A stretch of 64,000 bases of DNA from contig NZ_JAVALZ010000001.1 in assembly GCF_030730865.1 (NCBI RefSeq), positions 868,001 through 932,000 on the forward strand, written 5' to 3'. The notes below the pieces were generated by a model. The model was not told the DNA's origin. It ran no database searches and was given only the letters and a program-made list of their open reading frames with translations. The translations under genes were made by a program, and so were the position numbers. Numbering within the stretch: the first letter of the stretch is position 1; each line of letters begins with the position of its first letter. This stretch comes from Uliginosibacterium sp. 31-16. Its GTDB lineage: Bacteria; Pseudomonadota; Gammaproteobacteria; Burkholderiales; Rhodocyclaceae. Shown here piece after piece: positions 50,953-58,771 of the stretch.

Positions 50953-51171
50953 ATGAAACTAAATTTTTCTGGCACAAGAAAGAAAACAGTTGGCGTTTTA
51001 GCCTTTGCCGTTATGTGCTGGTGGATCGGAGATATTTGGGTTGTTCTTTCAAACATAGAGCGTTACTCGATAATCGAATTATTAAGAACGCTTGTTGCAC
51101 CTCCAGTATTTATTTTTTGGACGTTGCATGCAGCCGAAGTTGTTCAGCAAGGCAGCGATAAGGTGGCGTGA
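50953..51171 (+). CDS. Small membrane protein, AT-rich and probably acquired
   Basis: A 72 aa protein with two hydrophobic helices (about residues 13-33 and 45-62) and a basic N-terminus (MKLNFSGTRKK). A Shine-Dalgarno GGAG lies 9-10 bases before the ATG. Base composition is clearly AT-richer than its neighbours, as is the upstream gap 50760-50950. No family recognised. Confidence 0.5.
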   Translation: MKLNFSGTRKKTVGVLAFAVMCWWIGDIWVVLSNIERYSIIELLRTLVAPPVFIFWTLHAAEVVQQGSDKVA

Positions 51172-51285
51172 TGGTGGTACAAGAATCAACACTTTCAGAC
51201 GAAATGCAGCCTTACTGTGCGCCATGCATGCCAATGAATGAAACACCCGCATAGAGCCTTGTAGGATGGGTCTTTGACCAGCCTT

Positions 51286-51310
51286 GTAGGGTGCGCAATG
51301 CGCACCCTAC
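51286..51310. repeat. Small palindromic element
   Basis: GTAGGGTGCGCA (51286-51297) and TGCGCACCCTAC (51299-51310) form a 12 bp inverted repeat around one A. Elements of this GTAGGGTGCGCA type are dispersed in many proteobacterial genomes; the outer GTAGGG/CCCTAC also bounds the two ~94 bp elements at 61.7 and 62.3 kb. Confidence 0.65.
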
Positions 51311-51373
51311 GAATTGAACTTCTTCTTCCCGGTTTTCTGACGGTCCGCACCAGGTCACAAGTGGCCTGAATGA

Positions 51374-51407
51374 AAAATCCCCTGCCGGCTTCCCGGCAGG
51401 GGATTTT
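51374..51407. terminator. Bidirectional terminator 3' of ibpA-like gene
   Basis: AAAATCCCCTGCCGG (51374-51388) and CCGGCAGGGGATTTT (51393-51407) form a perfect 15 bp stem with a CTTC loop; T-runs follow on both strands. On the minus strand it ends the small heat-shock gene. Confidence 0.95.
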
Positions 51408-51426
51408 TTTGGGGAGGGGATGAAAC

Positions 51427-51879
51427 TCAGGCAGCTTCACCCTTGATCAGAGGCAGGGATTCGCCGCCATCAATGAGGATCTTGCGCGGTTTGTGGGCTT
51501 CCGGGATCTCGCGTTCGAGTTCAATGTCGAGCATGCCGTTGGCGAAGTTGGCGGCCACCACCTTGACGTGATCGTCGAGCTGGAAGCGCTGTTCAAAATC
51601 ACGCGCAGCGATGCCGCGGTGCAGGAAGGTGCGCTGCGCGGAGTCAGCGGCTTTCTTGCCGATAATCCGGAGAGTGTTCTTCTCGGTTTCCACATCCAGT
51701 TCGTCGCGCGAGAAGCCGGCCACTGCCATGCTGATGCGGTATTTGTCTTCCGACACCAGTTCGATGTTGTAGGGCGGGTAGCTGGGCTGCTCGTTGCGCA
51801 GCGCGGCTTCGGCAAGCTGGGCAAGGCGGTCGAAACCGATGGCGGAACGGTACAGCGGGGAGAAGTCATAAGTACGCAT
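51427..51879 (-). CDS. ibpA: Small heat-shock protein IbpA-like (Hsp20)
   Basis: A 150 aa alpha-crystallin chaperone that holds unfolding proteins. N-terminus MRTYDFSPLYRSAIGFDRLAQL and the crystallin domain PPYNIELVSEDKYRISMAVAGFSRDELDVET...GIAARDFEQRFQLDDHVKV match IbpA/IbpB. The C-terminus ends DGGESLPLIKGEAA, with the IxI-like LPLI contact. Preceded by a ROSE-like RNA thermometer and a sigma-32-type -35 box. Confidence 0.93.
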   Translation of the reverse strand: MRTYDFSPLYRSAIGFDRLAQLAEAALRNEQPSYPPYNIELVSEDKYRISMAVAGFSRDELDVETEKNTLRIIGKKAADSAQRTFLHRGIAARDFEQRFQLDDHVKVVAANFANGMLDIELEREIPEAHKPRKILIDGGESLPLIKGEAA

Positions 51880-51885
51880 GGTTCA

Positions 51886-51940
51886 TATCCTCGTAAGCGA
51901 TATAAGGGTTGGCCGGCCTCACCGTGAGCACCGGCCCTTC
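51886..51940 (-). promoter_or_regulatory. ROSE-like RNA thermometer in the ibpA 5' UTR
   Basis: On the minus strand, the terminal hairpin (51902-51886) reads TATCGCT-TACG-AGGATA; TATC pairs with GATA, one G is bulged, and CT pairs with the AG of the AGGA ribosome site eight bases before the ATG. The UCGCU opposite AGGA fits the ROSE consensus UYGCU. Upstream, GGCCGG and CCGGCC (51936-51911) plus outer AAGGG/CCCTT make a second, stable hairpin. Melting at high temperature would expose the ribosome site. Confidence 0.8.
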
Positions 51941-51944
51941 CTAT

Positions 51945-51971
51945 TTGCGTACGCCCTGCACGCTTTTCAAG
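51945..51971 (-). promoter_or_regulatory. Putative heat-shock (sigma-32-like) promoter of ibpA
   Basis: CTTGAAA on the minus strand (51971-51965) matches the sigma-32 -35 consensus. The downstream region (CGCAAATA, about 51951-51944) serves as a weak -10. The inferred transcript would begin just before the ROSE-like structure. Confidence 0.55.
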
Positions 51972-52026
51972 TCCTTGAAATCAGGGGGCTTGATCCCCAT
52001 TTTTGATTGATTTTTCCCGGCGCACA

Positions 52027-52386
52027 TCACGCCGCCAGCCATACCAGCACGATGGCCAGCGCAGCCGGAATGCCCTGCACGAAGAGGATCTTCTTCCCTA
52101 CGGTGGCAGCACCGTACACACCGGCGACCAGCACGCAGCCGAGGAAGAAGAGGCGCACTGCCACGCCTTCCGGTCCCAGCCACAGGCCCCAGAACAATCC
52201 GGCAGCAAGGAAACCGTTGTAGAGCCCCTGGTTGGCGGCGAGCACGCGCGAGGCAGCTGCGAATTCATCGGTGAGGCGGAAGGTTTTCTTGCCCAGCGGG
52301 CGGGTCCACAAAAACATTTCCAGCACCAGAATCCAGCTTTGCAGCAGGGCGATCAGGAGCGTGGCGAGAGCGGCGGCAATCTGCAT
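52027..52386 (-). CDS. DUF1304 membrane protein
   Basis: A 119 aa inner-membrane protein with four helices. DUF1304 pattern: LQSWILVLEMFLWTRPLGKKTFRL, ANQGLYNGFLAAGLFWGLWLGP and VAGVYGAATVGKKILFVQGIPAALAIVLVWL. Function unknown; last gene of the NemR-like run, 24 bp behind the monooxygenase. Confidence 0.87.
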   Translation of the reverse strand: MQIAAALATLLIALLQSWILVLEMFLWTRPLGKKTFRLTDEFAAASRVLAANQGLYNGFLAAGLFWGLWLGPEGVAVRLFFLGCVLVAGVYGAATVGKKILFVQGIPAALAIVLVWLAA

Positions 52387-52410
52387 GATTTTGTCCTGAA
52401 AAGAGTGTGC

Positions 52411-52710
52411 TCAGACCGCCACGTCCACTGCCGTGGTGATGCTGATCGCGAGCGGCCGGGCGAGCAGCGGGGTGATCTGTTCCTTGAGGGTCTGGAAGTG
52501 AGCGGACTGGGCGTGGGCAGCCAGTGCAGCCTGGTCGGTATAGGTTTCAAAAAACTGGAATCCGGGCTCGCCCTGCACGGTCCTGAACAGGTCGTAGCGC
52601 AGGCAGCCGGGCTCCTTGCGGGAATGTGTGACGGCTTCGCGCAGGATCGCTTCGGCGGCTGCAAGATGTTCGGGTTTCGGGGTAACGCTGGCAAATACGT
52701 GAATGCTCAT
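52411..52710 (-). CDS. ABM-domain (antibiotic biosynthesis monooxygenase-like) quinol enzyme
   Basis: A 99 aa dimeric alpha/beta ferredoxin-like protein. Motifs VFASVTPKPEHLAAAEAILREAVTHSRKEPGCLRYDLF and GFQFFETYTDQAALAAHAQSAHFQ match ABM/YgiN-type quinol monooxygenases and monooxygenase-like quinone-handling proteins. In the electrophile-stress run it may act on quinones. Start at 52710 fits family length. Confidence 0.88.
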   Translation of the reverse strand: MSIHVFASVTPKPEHLAAAEAILREAVTHSRKEPGCLRYDLFRTVQGEPGFQFFETYTDQAALAAHAQSAHFQTLKEQITPLLARPLAISITTAVDVAV

Positions 52711-52794
52711 GGCGGGGTACCGGGCGGGGGGTGATCGCTGGAAACAGCGTGCTTGAGCGCACCCACGCAGAACGCGGGTGCGCGCTTCCACGGC

Positions 52795-53433
52795 TTACTT
52801 GAGCTCGATGATGAAGTTGTCGCGGCTGCGACGTACCTTCTTCAGGCTTTGCAGCCAGTCGCCTTCATCGGCGCGATAGCCCAGCGGCAGAATGATCACG
52901 GAGCGCAGGCCGCGCGCTTTGAGACCGAGGATTTCATCGACCTTGGCCGGGTCGAAGCCTTCCATCGGCGTGCTGTCCACGCCTTCTTCGGCGGCGGCGA
53001 TCAGCGCGGTGCCCAGGCCGATGTAGGCCTGACGTGCGGCGTGCTGGTAATTGGTTTCCGCGTCGCGCGGCACGTAGCTGCCCAGCACTTGCTGGCGGTA
53101 GTTCTCCCAGCCTTCGTTCTTGAAGCCGCGCTCGTCATTGACGAGATCGAACATCATGTTGATGCGCTCGGCGGTGTAGTTGTCCCAGGCGGCAAATACC
53201 AGCAGGTGCGAGGCTTCGGTGATCTGGGCCTGATTCCAGGCGTGCGGCCGGATCTGCTCGCGCAGTTCCGGGTTGCTGACGACGATCACTTCATAAGGCT
53301 GCAGGCCGCTGGACGTGGCGGTGAGGCGGATGGCTTCGAGGATGCGTTCGACCTTTTCCTGGGGAACGATCTTGGCGGGGTTGAATTTCTTGGTGGCATA
53401 GCGCCACTGCAGTTTGTTCAGAAGTTCGGACAT
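52795..53433 (-). CDS. NAD(P)H nitroreductase family oxidoreductase
   Basis: A 212 aa FMN enzyme. LQWRYATKKFNPAKIVPQEKVERILEAIRLTATSSGLQPYEVIVVSN (FMN site), then EEGVDSTPMEGFDPAKVDEIL and LRSVIILPLGYRADEGDW. Resembles NfsB/YdgI-type reductases that reduce nitro compounds and quinones by two electrons. Co-directional in the NemR-like run. Confidence 0.9.
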   Translation of the reverse strand: MSELLNKLQWRYATKKFNPAKIVPQEKVERILEAIRLTATSSGLQPYEVIVVSNPELREQIRPHAWNQAQITEASHLLVFAAWDNYTAERINMMFDLVNDERGFKNEGWENYRQQVLGSYVPRDAETNYQHAARQAYIGLGTALIAAAEEGVDSTPMEGFDPAKVDEILGLKARGLRSVIILPLGYRADEGDWLQSLKKVRRSRDNFIIELK

Positions 53434-53484
53434 GAATGACTCGCTTTCTGGATCTCTTGGGGTTGAGGGAGGGTAGCGATCGGA

Positions 53485-54165
53485 TCAGGCCAGCGCAGCC
53501 AGCAGCTTCTGCGCGACCAGTTCGGACGATGCAGGATTCTGACCGGTGATCAGCGCGCCGTCGACTACCGCGTAGGGATGCCAGTCCGGCCCCTTGCTGT
53601 AGTCGCCACCATTGGCCTTGAGCATGTCTTCAACAAGGAACGGCACGACCTTGGTGAGCTGCACCGCTTCTTCTTCAGTGTTGGTGAAGCCTGTGACGCG
53701 ACGCCCCTGCACCAGCGGAGTGCCGTCAGCATTTTTCGCATGGCGCAGCACGCCGGGTGCGTGGCACACCACACCAAGCGGCTTGCCGGCGGCAATGGTG
53801 GTCTCAATCAAGGCGATGGACTGCGCGTCTTCGGCCAGATCCCACAGCGGACCATGACCGCCGGGATAGAACACCGCATCGAAATCGGCGCTCCGGACAT
53901 CCGCCAGACGCTGCGTGCTGGCAAGTTCCGCCACGGCGGCGGCATCCGCGCGGAAGCGGTGGGTAGCTTCGGTCTGGAAGTCCGGCTCGTCGCTTTTCGG
54001 GTCCAGCGGTGGCTGACCGCCAGCGGGTGAAACGAGCGTGACGGACATGCCAGCGTCCTTGAAGACGTAGTAAGGCGCGGCGAATTCTTCGAGCCAGAAG
54101 CCGGTCTTGAGGCCAGTATTGCCAAGCTGGTCGTGCGAGGTAAGGACCATCAGGATTTTTTTCAT
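53485..54165 (-). CDS. DJ-1/PfpI family protein (Hsp31-like glyoxalase III type)
   Basis: A 226 aa protein. N-terminus KKILMVLTSHDQLGNTGLKTGFWLEEFAAPYYVFKDAG and the catalytic elbow VVCHAPGVL (Cys-His) with GGHGPLWDL; the nucleophile C, preceding E in GFWLEEF, and H complete the triad. Members are deglycases or glutathione-independent glyoxalases and respond to aldehyde stress. Start at 54165 (Met-Lys-Lys) removes an upstream extension without similarity. Confidence 0.88.
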   Translation of the reverse strand: MKKILMVLTSHDQLGNTGLKTGFWLEEFAAPYYVFKDAGMSVTLVSPAGGQPPLDPKSDEPDFQTEATHRFRADAAAVAELASTQRLADVRSADFDAVFYPGGHGPLWDLAEDAQSIALIETTIAAGKPLGVVCHAPGVLRHAKNADGTPLVQGRRVTGFTNTEEEAVQLTKVVPFLVEDMLKANGGDYSKGPDWHPYAVVDGALITGQNPASSELVAQKLLAALA

Positions 54166-54181
54166 GGTGTGGCTCCGGTGA

Positions 54182-54592
54182 TCAGGCGACAGTGAGGTGC
54201 AGGCGCACGTCGACATTGCCGCGCAGGGCGTTGGAATAGGGACAGATGGCGTGAGCCTTGGCGAGCAGAGCCTCGGCAGCGGTCTGGTCAAGACCGGCGA
54301 GCGTCACATACAGATCCACGTCGAGCTTGAAGCCACCTTCAGGTGTCTGCCCCATGCCGACTTCGGCACTGGTCTGGCTGCTGGTTAATGGCAGCTTCGT
54401 GCCGGTGGCGATGTGCTTCAGCGCGTTATCGAAGCAGGCGGCATAGCCCAGCGCGAAGAGCTGTTCCGGGTTGGCGCCGGTCTTGCCCGTGCCGGGCATG
54501 GCGAGCTCGATCGTGAGGCTGCCATCATCAAGCGAAGTGCTGCCGGAGCGGCCGCCAGTGGCGGTGGCGCGGGTCTTGTAGAAGATTTTCAT
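54182..54592 (-). CDS. ohr: Organic hydroperoxide resistance protein Ohr
   Basis: A 136 aa OsmC-family thiol peroxidase. N-terminus KIFYKTRATATGGRSG, active cysteines C53 (GYAACFDNAL) and C117 (AICPYSNAL), and the arginine in GGR at residue 15. Reduces organic peroxides with lipoylated reductants. Falls between the MDR reductase and DJ-1 genes in the electrophile-stress run. Confidence 0.93.
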   Translation of the reverse strand: MKIFYKTRATATGGRSGSTSLDDGSLTIELAMPGTGKTGANPEQLFALGYAACFDNALKHIATGTKLPLTSSQTSAEVGMGQTPEGGFKLDVDLYVTLAGLDQTAAEALLAKAHAICPYSNALRGNVDVRLHLTVA

Positions 54593-54622
54593 GATGTTTC
54601 CTTTCAGTGTCGGGTGAGGTGT

Positions 54623-55645
54623 TCAGTCGGAAATTTTTACGATGAGCTTGCCGAAGTTATTGCCCTTGAGCAGGCCAATGAAGGCGTCCGGTGCGGCATC
54701 CAGCCCGCTCGCGATGTCTTCACGAAACTTGATCTTGCCCTCGGCGAACCACTTGCCCATCTCCTGCAGGAATTCCGGATAGCGATGGCCATAGTCGTCG
54801 AAGATGATGAAGCCCTGCATGCGGATGCGCCGCTTGAGGATCGTGGTGGCCAGCAGCGGCAGGCGATCCGGCCTGTCCGGCAGGCCGGTGGTGTTGTAGC
54901 TGGCGATCAGGCCGCACAGCGGCACGCGCGCTTTGGTGTTGAGCAGTGGCAGCACCGCGTCGAAGACCTTGCCGCCGACATTCTCGAAATACACATCGAT
55001 GCCACTCGGGCAGGCCGCGGCGAGTTGCTCCGCCAGATCATCCGCGTGGTGATCGATGCAGACATCGAAGCCGAGCTCAGTCATCACGTAATCGCACTTG
55101 GCCTTGCCGCCAGCGATGCCGACGACACGGCAACCTTTGAGCTTCGCGATCTGCCCCACCACCGCACCAACCGCGCCGCTGGCCGCAGCCACCACCACGG
55201 TTTCGCCGGCCTGAGGCTGGCCGATGTCCAGCAGGCCCATGTAGGCGGTGAAGCCGGGCATGCCGAGAATTCCCAGCGCCAGCGACGGCCTGGCGAGATC
55301 GCCCAGCTTGTGCACACGGGTGCCGTCAGACAGCGCGTAGTCCTGCCAGCCGTTGAAGCTCAGAACCAGTTCGCCGGTCTTGTAGTCAGGATGACGTGAC
55401 TGCACGACGCGACTGACCGTCGCTCCGACCATGACTTCGCCGATGGCTACGGGCGGCGCATAGGACTTGGCGTCACTCATGCGGCCACGCATGTAGGGGT
55501 CGAGCGACAGGTAGAGGGTGCGCAGCAGGATCTGGCCGTCGGCAGGCGTCGGAACCGGCGCACTTTCGAGGCGGAAATTGGCAGGCAGCGGCTCGCCGAC
55601 CGGACGGCTGGCGAGGACGATGCGCTGGTTGAGTTGGGTATTCAT
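54623..55645 (-). CDS. curA: NADPH-dependent oxidoreductase (CurA/leukotriene-B4 dehydrogenase type)
   Basis: A 340 aa MDR-family 2-alkenal/enone reductase. Motifs QRIVLASRPVGEPLPANFRLE, LYLSLDPYMRGRMSDAKSYAPPVAIGEVM, NADPH-binding AASGAVGAVVGQIAKLKGCRVVGIAGG, and the C-terminal FREDIASGLDAAPDAFIGLLKGNNFGK. Resembles curcumin reductase CurA. Such enzymes remove alpha,beta-unsaturated carbonyls, matching the run's theme. Start at 55645 fits family length. Confidence 0.9.
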   Translation of the reverse strand: MNTQLNQRIVLASRPVGEPLPANFRLESAPVPTPADGQILLRTLYLSLDPYMRGRMSDAKSYAPPVAIGEVMVGATVSRVVQSRHPDYKTGELVLSFNGWQDYALSDGTRVHKLGDLARPSLALGILGMPGFTAYMGLLDIGQPQAGETVVVAAASGAVGAVVGQIAKLKGCRVVGIAGGKAKCDYVMTELGFDVCIDHHADDLAEQLAAACPSGIDVYFENVGGKVFDAVLPLLNTKARVPLCGLIASYNTTGLPDRPDRLPLLATTILKRRIRMQGFIIFDDYGHRYPEFLQEMGKWFAEGKIKFREDIASGLDAAPDAFIGLLKGNNFGKLIVKISD

Positions 55646-55693
55646 GACAGTTTCCCGGGGAACGTTTGAATATGGTGCGGACACGTGACTGTT

Positions 55694-56848
55694 TCAGAGG
55701 CTGGCTTCAAGCACTTGCCGGCTGACTTCCAGCGTGACGTCCCTGTGCTCGCCGATGGCGACCATGCCGTGCGCCTTGAGCTGCTCCAGGATGGCCGTGA
55801 CCGCGTCCGTACCAAGCTCGTAAGCGCTCAGACGGGTCGGCACATCCAGGCTTTCGAAGAAGCTGCGGGTGCGGGCGATGGCGGCATCGATGCGTTCGTC
55901 GTCGCTGCCTTCGCGGATATTCCAGATGCGTTCGGCGTACTGCAGCAGCTTGCTGCGCTTGGCCTCACGACGCACCTGGAGCATGGCCGGCAACACCGCC
56001 GCGAGGGTGCGGGCGTGGTCGATATCGTATTTCGCGGTCAGCTCGTGGCCGATCATGTGGGTCGCCCAGTCTTGCGGCACGCCGGCACCGATCAGGCCAT
56101 TGAGCGCCAGGGTCGCCACCCACATCAGATTGGCGCGAGCGTTGTAATCGGTGCTGCTGATCGCGTTGGGGCCGTGTTCGATCAGCGTCAGCAGGAGGCC
56201 TTCGGCAAAGCGGTCCTGCACGTGCCCGTCCACGCTGTAGGTCAGGTACTGTTCCATGACATGCACGAAGGCGTCGACCACGCCGTTGGCGAGCTGACGC
56301 TGCGGCAAGGTGTAGGTTTTGGTCGGGTCCAGCACTGAGAACACAGGGAAGAGTGCCTGGTTCAGGAAGGGCAGCTTGGCGCCTTGTGCTTTCAGCGTCA
56401 CAACGCCACCGTCATTCATCTCGGAGCCGGTGGCCGGCAGGGTCAGCACCGTGCCAAAAGGCATGGCGCGGCTGATGTTGCGGCCGAACTTGAAGAGGAT
56501 CTCGCTCGCTTCGCCTTCGAACAGCGCGGCTGCAGCGACAAACTTCGTGCCGTCGATCACCGAACCACCGCCTACCGCGAGCAGGAAGTCGATCTGCTCC
56601 TGCTTCACCTGCGCCACGGCGCGCATCAGGGTTTCATAAGACGGGTTGGGCTCGATGCCGCCGAACTCGAACATCTTCCGCCCGTCCAGTGCCGTGCGCA
56701 CTTCAGCCAGCGTGCCGGTCTTGCGGGCGCTTTCTCCGCCAAACAGGATCAGCACGCGCGCATCGGCCGGCACGAGCTTGTCCAGATCGGCGATACGGCC
56801 TGCACCGAAGACGATGCGCGTCGGGTTGTAGAAATCGAAATTCAGCAT
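55694..56848 (-). CDS. yqhD: NADPH-dependent aldehyde reductase YqhD
   Basis: A 384 aa iron/zinc alcohol dehydrogenase. GGGS NADPH motif in LAVGGGSVIDGTKFVAAAALF; metal ligands D192 and H196 (VVDAFVHVMEQY), H264 (WATHMIGH) and H278 (DIDHARTLA). Nearly the same layout as E. coli YqhD, which detoxifies lipid-peroxide aldehydes. First gene of the run, directly under a TAGAC operator. Confidence 0.95.
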   Translation of the reverse strand: MLNFDFYNPTRIVFGAGRIADLDKLVPADARVLILFGGESARKTGTLAEVRTALDGRKMFEFGGIEPNPSYETLMRAVAQVKQEQIDFLLAVGGGSVIDGTKFVAAAALFEGEASEILFKFGRNISRAMPFGTVLTLPATGSEMNDGGVVTLKAQGAKLPFLNQALFPVFSVLDPTKTYTLPQRQLANGVVDAFVHVMEQYLTYSVDGHVQDRFAEGLLLTLIEHGPNAISSTDYNARANLMWVATLALNGLIGAGVPQDWATHMIGHELTAKYDIDHARTLAAVLPAMLQVRREAKRSKLLQYAERIWNIREGSDDERIDAAIARTRSFFESLDVPTRLSAYELGTDAVTAILEQLKAHGMVAIGEHRDVTLEVSRQVLEASL

Positions 56849-56866
56849 GCTGGTTATCCTGTTTAT

Positions 56867-56881
56867 TAGACCGGTCGTCTA
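56867..56881. promoter_or_regulatory. NemR-type operator upstream of yqhD
   Basis: TAGACCGGTCGTCTA, an inverted repeat TAGAC/GTCTA around CGGTC, 19 bp upstream of the yqhD ATG on the minus strand. The same dyad occurs before the regulator gene at 57552-57566. It fits the TAGACC...GTCTA pattern I recall for NemR boxes. Confidence 0.75.
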
Positions 56882-56932
56882 GTTTGTGATCAAAAAAAGG
56901 CGGCGCGCCGGGCGCACCGCTGCAGGGGGCGT

Positions 56933-57538
56933 TCAGTTCAGCAATTCACGGGTACGCGTCATGGCGGCTTCAAAACTGCTGCGATCACGGCGCAGCTTGG
57001 CCAGCAGGGAGGCACCGAGCCAGGCCTCGTAGAGCCACTGGGCGAGTTCTTCTGCCGGGTGCGGGTTGCCAATCGAGCCGTCGGCCTGACCAGCACTTAC
57101 GTAATCCGCCAGCTGGCGCAGGATGCGTTCGGTGCCGGCAAGCATGCTGTGACGCATGCTGTCGGACAGGTCGGCGACCTCGGCCGCCAGCTTCACGATC
57201 AGACAGTACTGCGCGGCATCCTTGCCCTGCTGCGTTTCGATCCAGCGCTCGAAGTAAGTCAGCAGGCGCTGCGCTCCGGTCAGGCCGGGGTGTGCGCTGA
57301 GCGTGGTGAGACGAGCCATGTAGGCGTCGAAATACGCATCCAGCAGCGCGGCGCCGAACGCCTCCTTCGACGCAAAGTAATGGTAGAAGGAGCCTTTGGG
57401 CACCTCGGCTGCGGAGAGGATTTCCGCCAGCCCCACCCCCACGAAGCCTTTGGCCGCAATCAGTTGCTGGCCGCAGTCGAGGATGTGCTGACGGGTATCG
57501 GGACGATTTTCGGTGCGCTCGGAGTTCATGGACGCCAT
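56933..57538 (-). CDS. NemR-like TetR-family repressor
   Basis: A 201 aa repressor. N-terminal HTH RQHILDCGQQLIAAKGFVGVGLAEILSAAEVPKGSFYHYFASKEAFG. The C-terminal sensor domain includes C112 (QYCLIVKLAAEVADLS), corresponding in context to the redox-active C106 of E. coli NemR, which responds to electrophiles and HOCl. Second cysteine C22. A matching operator lies 14 bp upstream (57552-57566), which indicates autoregulation. Confidence 0.85.
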   Translation of the reverse strand: MASMNSERTENRPDTRQHILDCGQQLIAAKGFVGVGLAEILSAAEVPKGSFYHYFASKEAFGAALLDAYFDAYMARLTTLSAHPGLTGAQRLLTYFERWIETQQGKDAAQYCLIVKLAAEVADLSDSMRHSMLAGTERILRQLADYVSAGQADGSIGNPHPAEELAQWLYEAWLGASLLAKLRRDRSSFEAAMTRTRELLN

Positions 57539-57551
57539 CTTAAATCACAAA

Positions 57552-57566
57552 TAGACCAGTCGTCTA
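57552..57566. promoter_or_regulatory. NemR-type operator upstream of the TetR gene
   Basis: TAGACCAGTCGTCTA, sharing 14 of 15 bases with the copy before yqhD (TAGACCGGTCGTCTA). Placed immediately upstream of the repressor start, as for an autoregulated TetR gene. Confidence 0.8.
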
Positions 57567-57620
57567 GTAAAATTTTCAGGCTCTTCCCTGCAGGAGCATC
57601 CGACCACAGAGTCACGCCCA

Positions 57621-57704
57621 GCCTGCCTGAAGAAGCGCGCGTGGCGGGCGTTTCCAGACAGGGCAGGTGGAGAGGCAGGCTGTGCGCCGGTCTCCGGGCA
57701 GGCA
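57621..57704. repeat. REP-like repeat cluster between TetR and LysR genes
   Basis: Contains GCCTGAAGAAGCGCGCG, GGTGGAGAGGCAGGC and GGTCTCCGGGCAGGC, degenerate members of the interspersed family. No clean single hairpin. The rest of the 240 bp gap to 57777 shows no gene. Confidence 0.45.
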
Positions 57705-57776
57705 CGGGCGCAGCACATTGATCGCCATCTTGATAGGCGCCGGGCGTGATGTCAGCCCGACCGGGTTCCCGTTGCC

Positions 57777-58667
57777 TCAGCCGGCTGGCCGTGCGAACCA
57801 GCTCACCAGAAAATCCAGCATGGTGCGAAGGGTGGCTGACTGATGCTGGCGCGAGCTGTAGATGCCGTGGATGCCCAGGGTTTGCGGTATCTCCTGTGGC
57901 AGCAGCGCCACCAGCTTGCCGCTGGCGATCAGCGGGGCGGCAGAGAATGTGGGCTGCATGCTGATGCCGGCGCCTGCGGCAGCCGCCTCCAACAGTACCA
58001 CCGAATCATTGGCGCTGAGGTTGCCGCTCACCGGCACGCTCAGGGGTTCGCCCGCGCGCTCGAAATTCCACAGGCTCTTGCCGAAATACGCGTAGGTCAG
58101 GCAGTTGTGCAGGGCCAGATCCTCGGCGCGTTGTGGTGTGCCGCGCGCCTTCAGATAGGCCGGCGCGGCGCAGATGACCGAGGGGCATTCACCCAGCGGG
58201 CGGGCGATCAGGTTGGGGTCGAGCTGGTTGGTGATGCGGATCGCCAGATCAATGCGCTCCTCGACCAGATTCACCGCCTTGTTGCCGATCTGCAGATCGA
58301 TGGCGGTGCGTGGATAACGCTGCAGATAGGCCGCCATTGCCGCCGCCAGGCTCGCCTGCGCCAGCGAGGGCGCACAGGCAATGCGCAGCATGCCGGCTGG
58401 CTCATCCGCGCTGGCATCGGCCGCGCGCGGCATCTGCTCGGCCAGTGCCAGCATCTCGCAGCAGCGCGCCAGCGTGGCTTCGCCAGCGGAGGTCAGACCG
58501 AGGCGGCGCGTCGTGCGATGGAGCAGGCGGGCGCCGGCCCAGTCCTCCATCTCGGCGAGGTAGCGCGTGACCATGGCGCGGGACATGTCCAGCGCTTCGG
58601 CCGCGGCAATCAGGCTGCCGCGTTCTGTGATGGCCACGAAGACCTGGGCGGCGATGATGCGATCCAT
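57777..58667 (-). CDS. LysR-family transcriptional regulator
   Basis: A 296 aa regulator. HTH AAQVFVAITERGSLIAAAEALDMSRAMVTRYLAEME and substrate domain MLRIACAPSLAQASLAAAMAAYL, IDLAIRITNQLDPNLIARPLG. Divergent from the MBL-fold gene, which it may control (inference). Start ATG at 58667 chosen over an earlier TTG. Confidence 0.88.
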   Translation of the reverse strand: MDRIIAAQVFVAITERGSLIAAAEALDMSRAMVTRYLAEMEDWAGARLLHRTTRRLGLTSAGEATLARCCEMLALAEQMPRAADASADEPAGMLRIACAPSLAQASLAAAMAAYLQRYPRTAIDLQIGNKAVNLVEERIDLAIRITNQLDPNLIARPLGECPSVICAAPAYLKARGTPQRAEDLALHNCLTYAYFGKSLWNFERAGEPLSVPVSGNLSANDSVVLLEAAAAGAGISMQPTFSAAPLIASGKLVALLPQEIPQTLGIHGIYSSRQHQSATLRTMLDFLVSWFARPAG

Positions 58668-58771
58668 GATTCGTCCGTTTAAAGCAATCAATCATTGCAG
58701 GATAGCGGCTTTTTCGCGCGATCTGTGCAACCTATGCTTCGCTCACTCCAACCCGAACAAGGAAGCACAGC

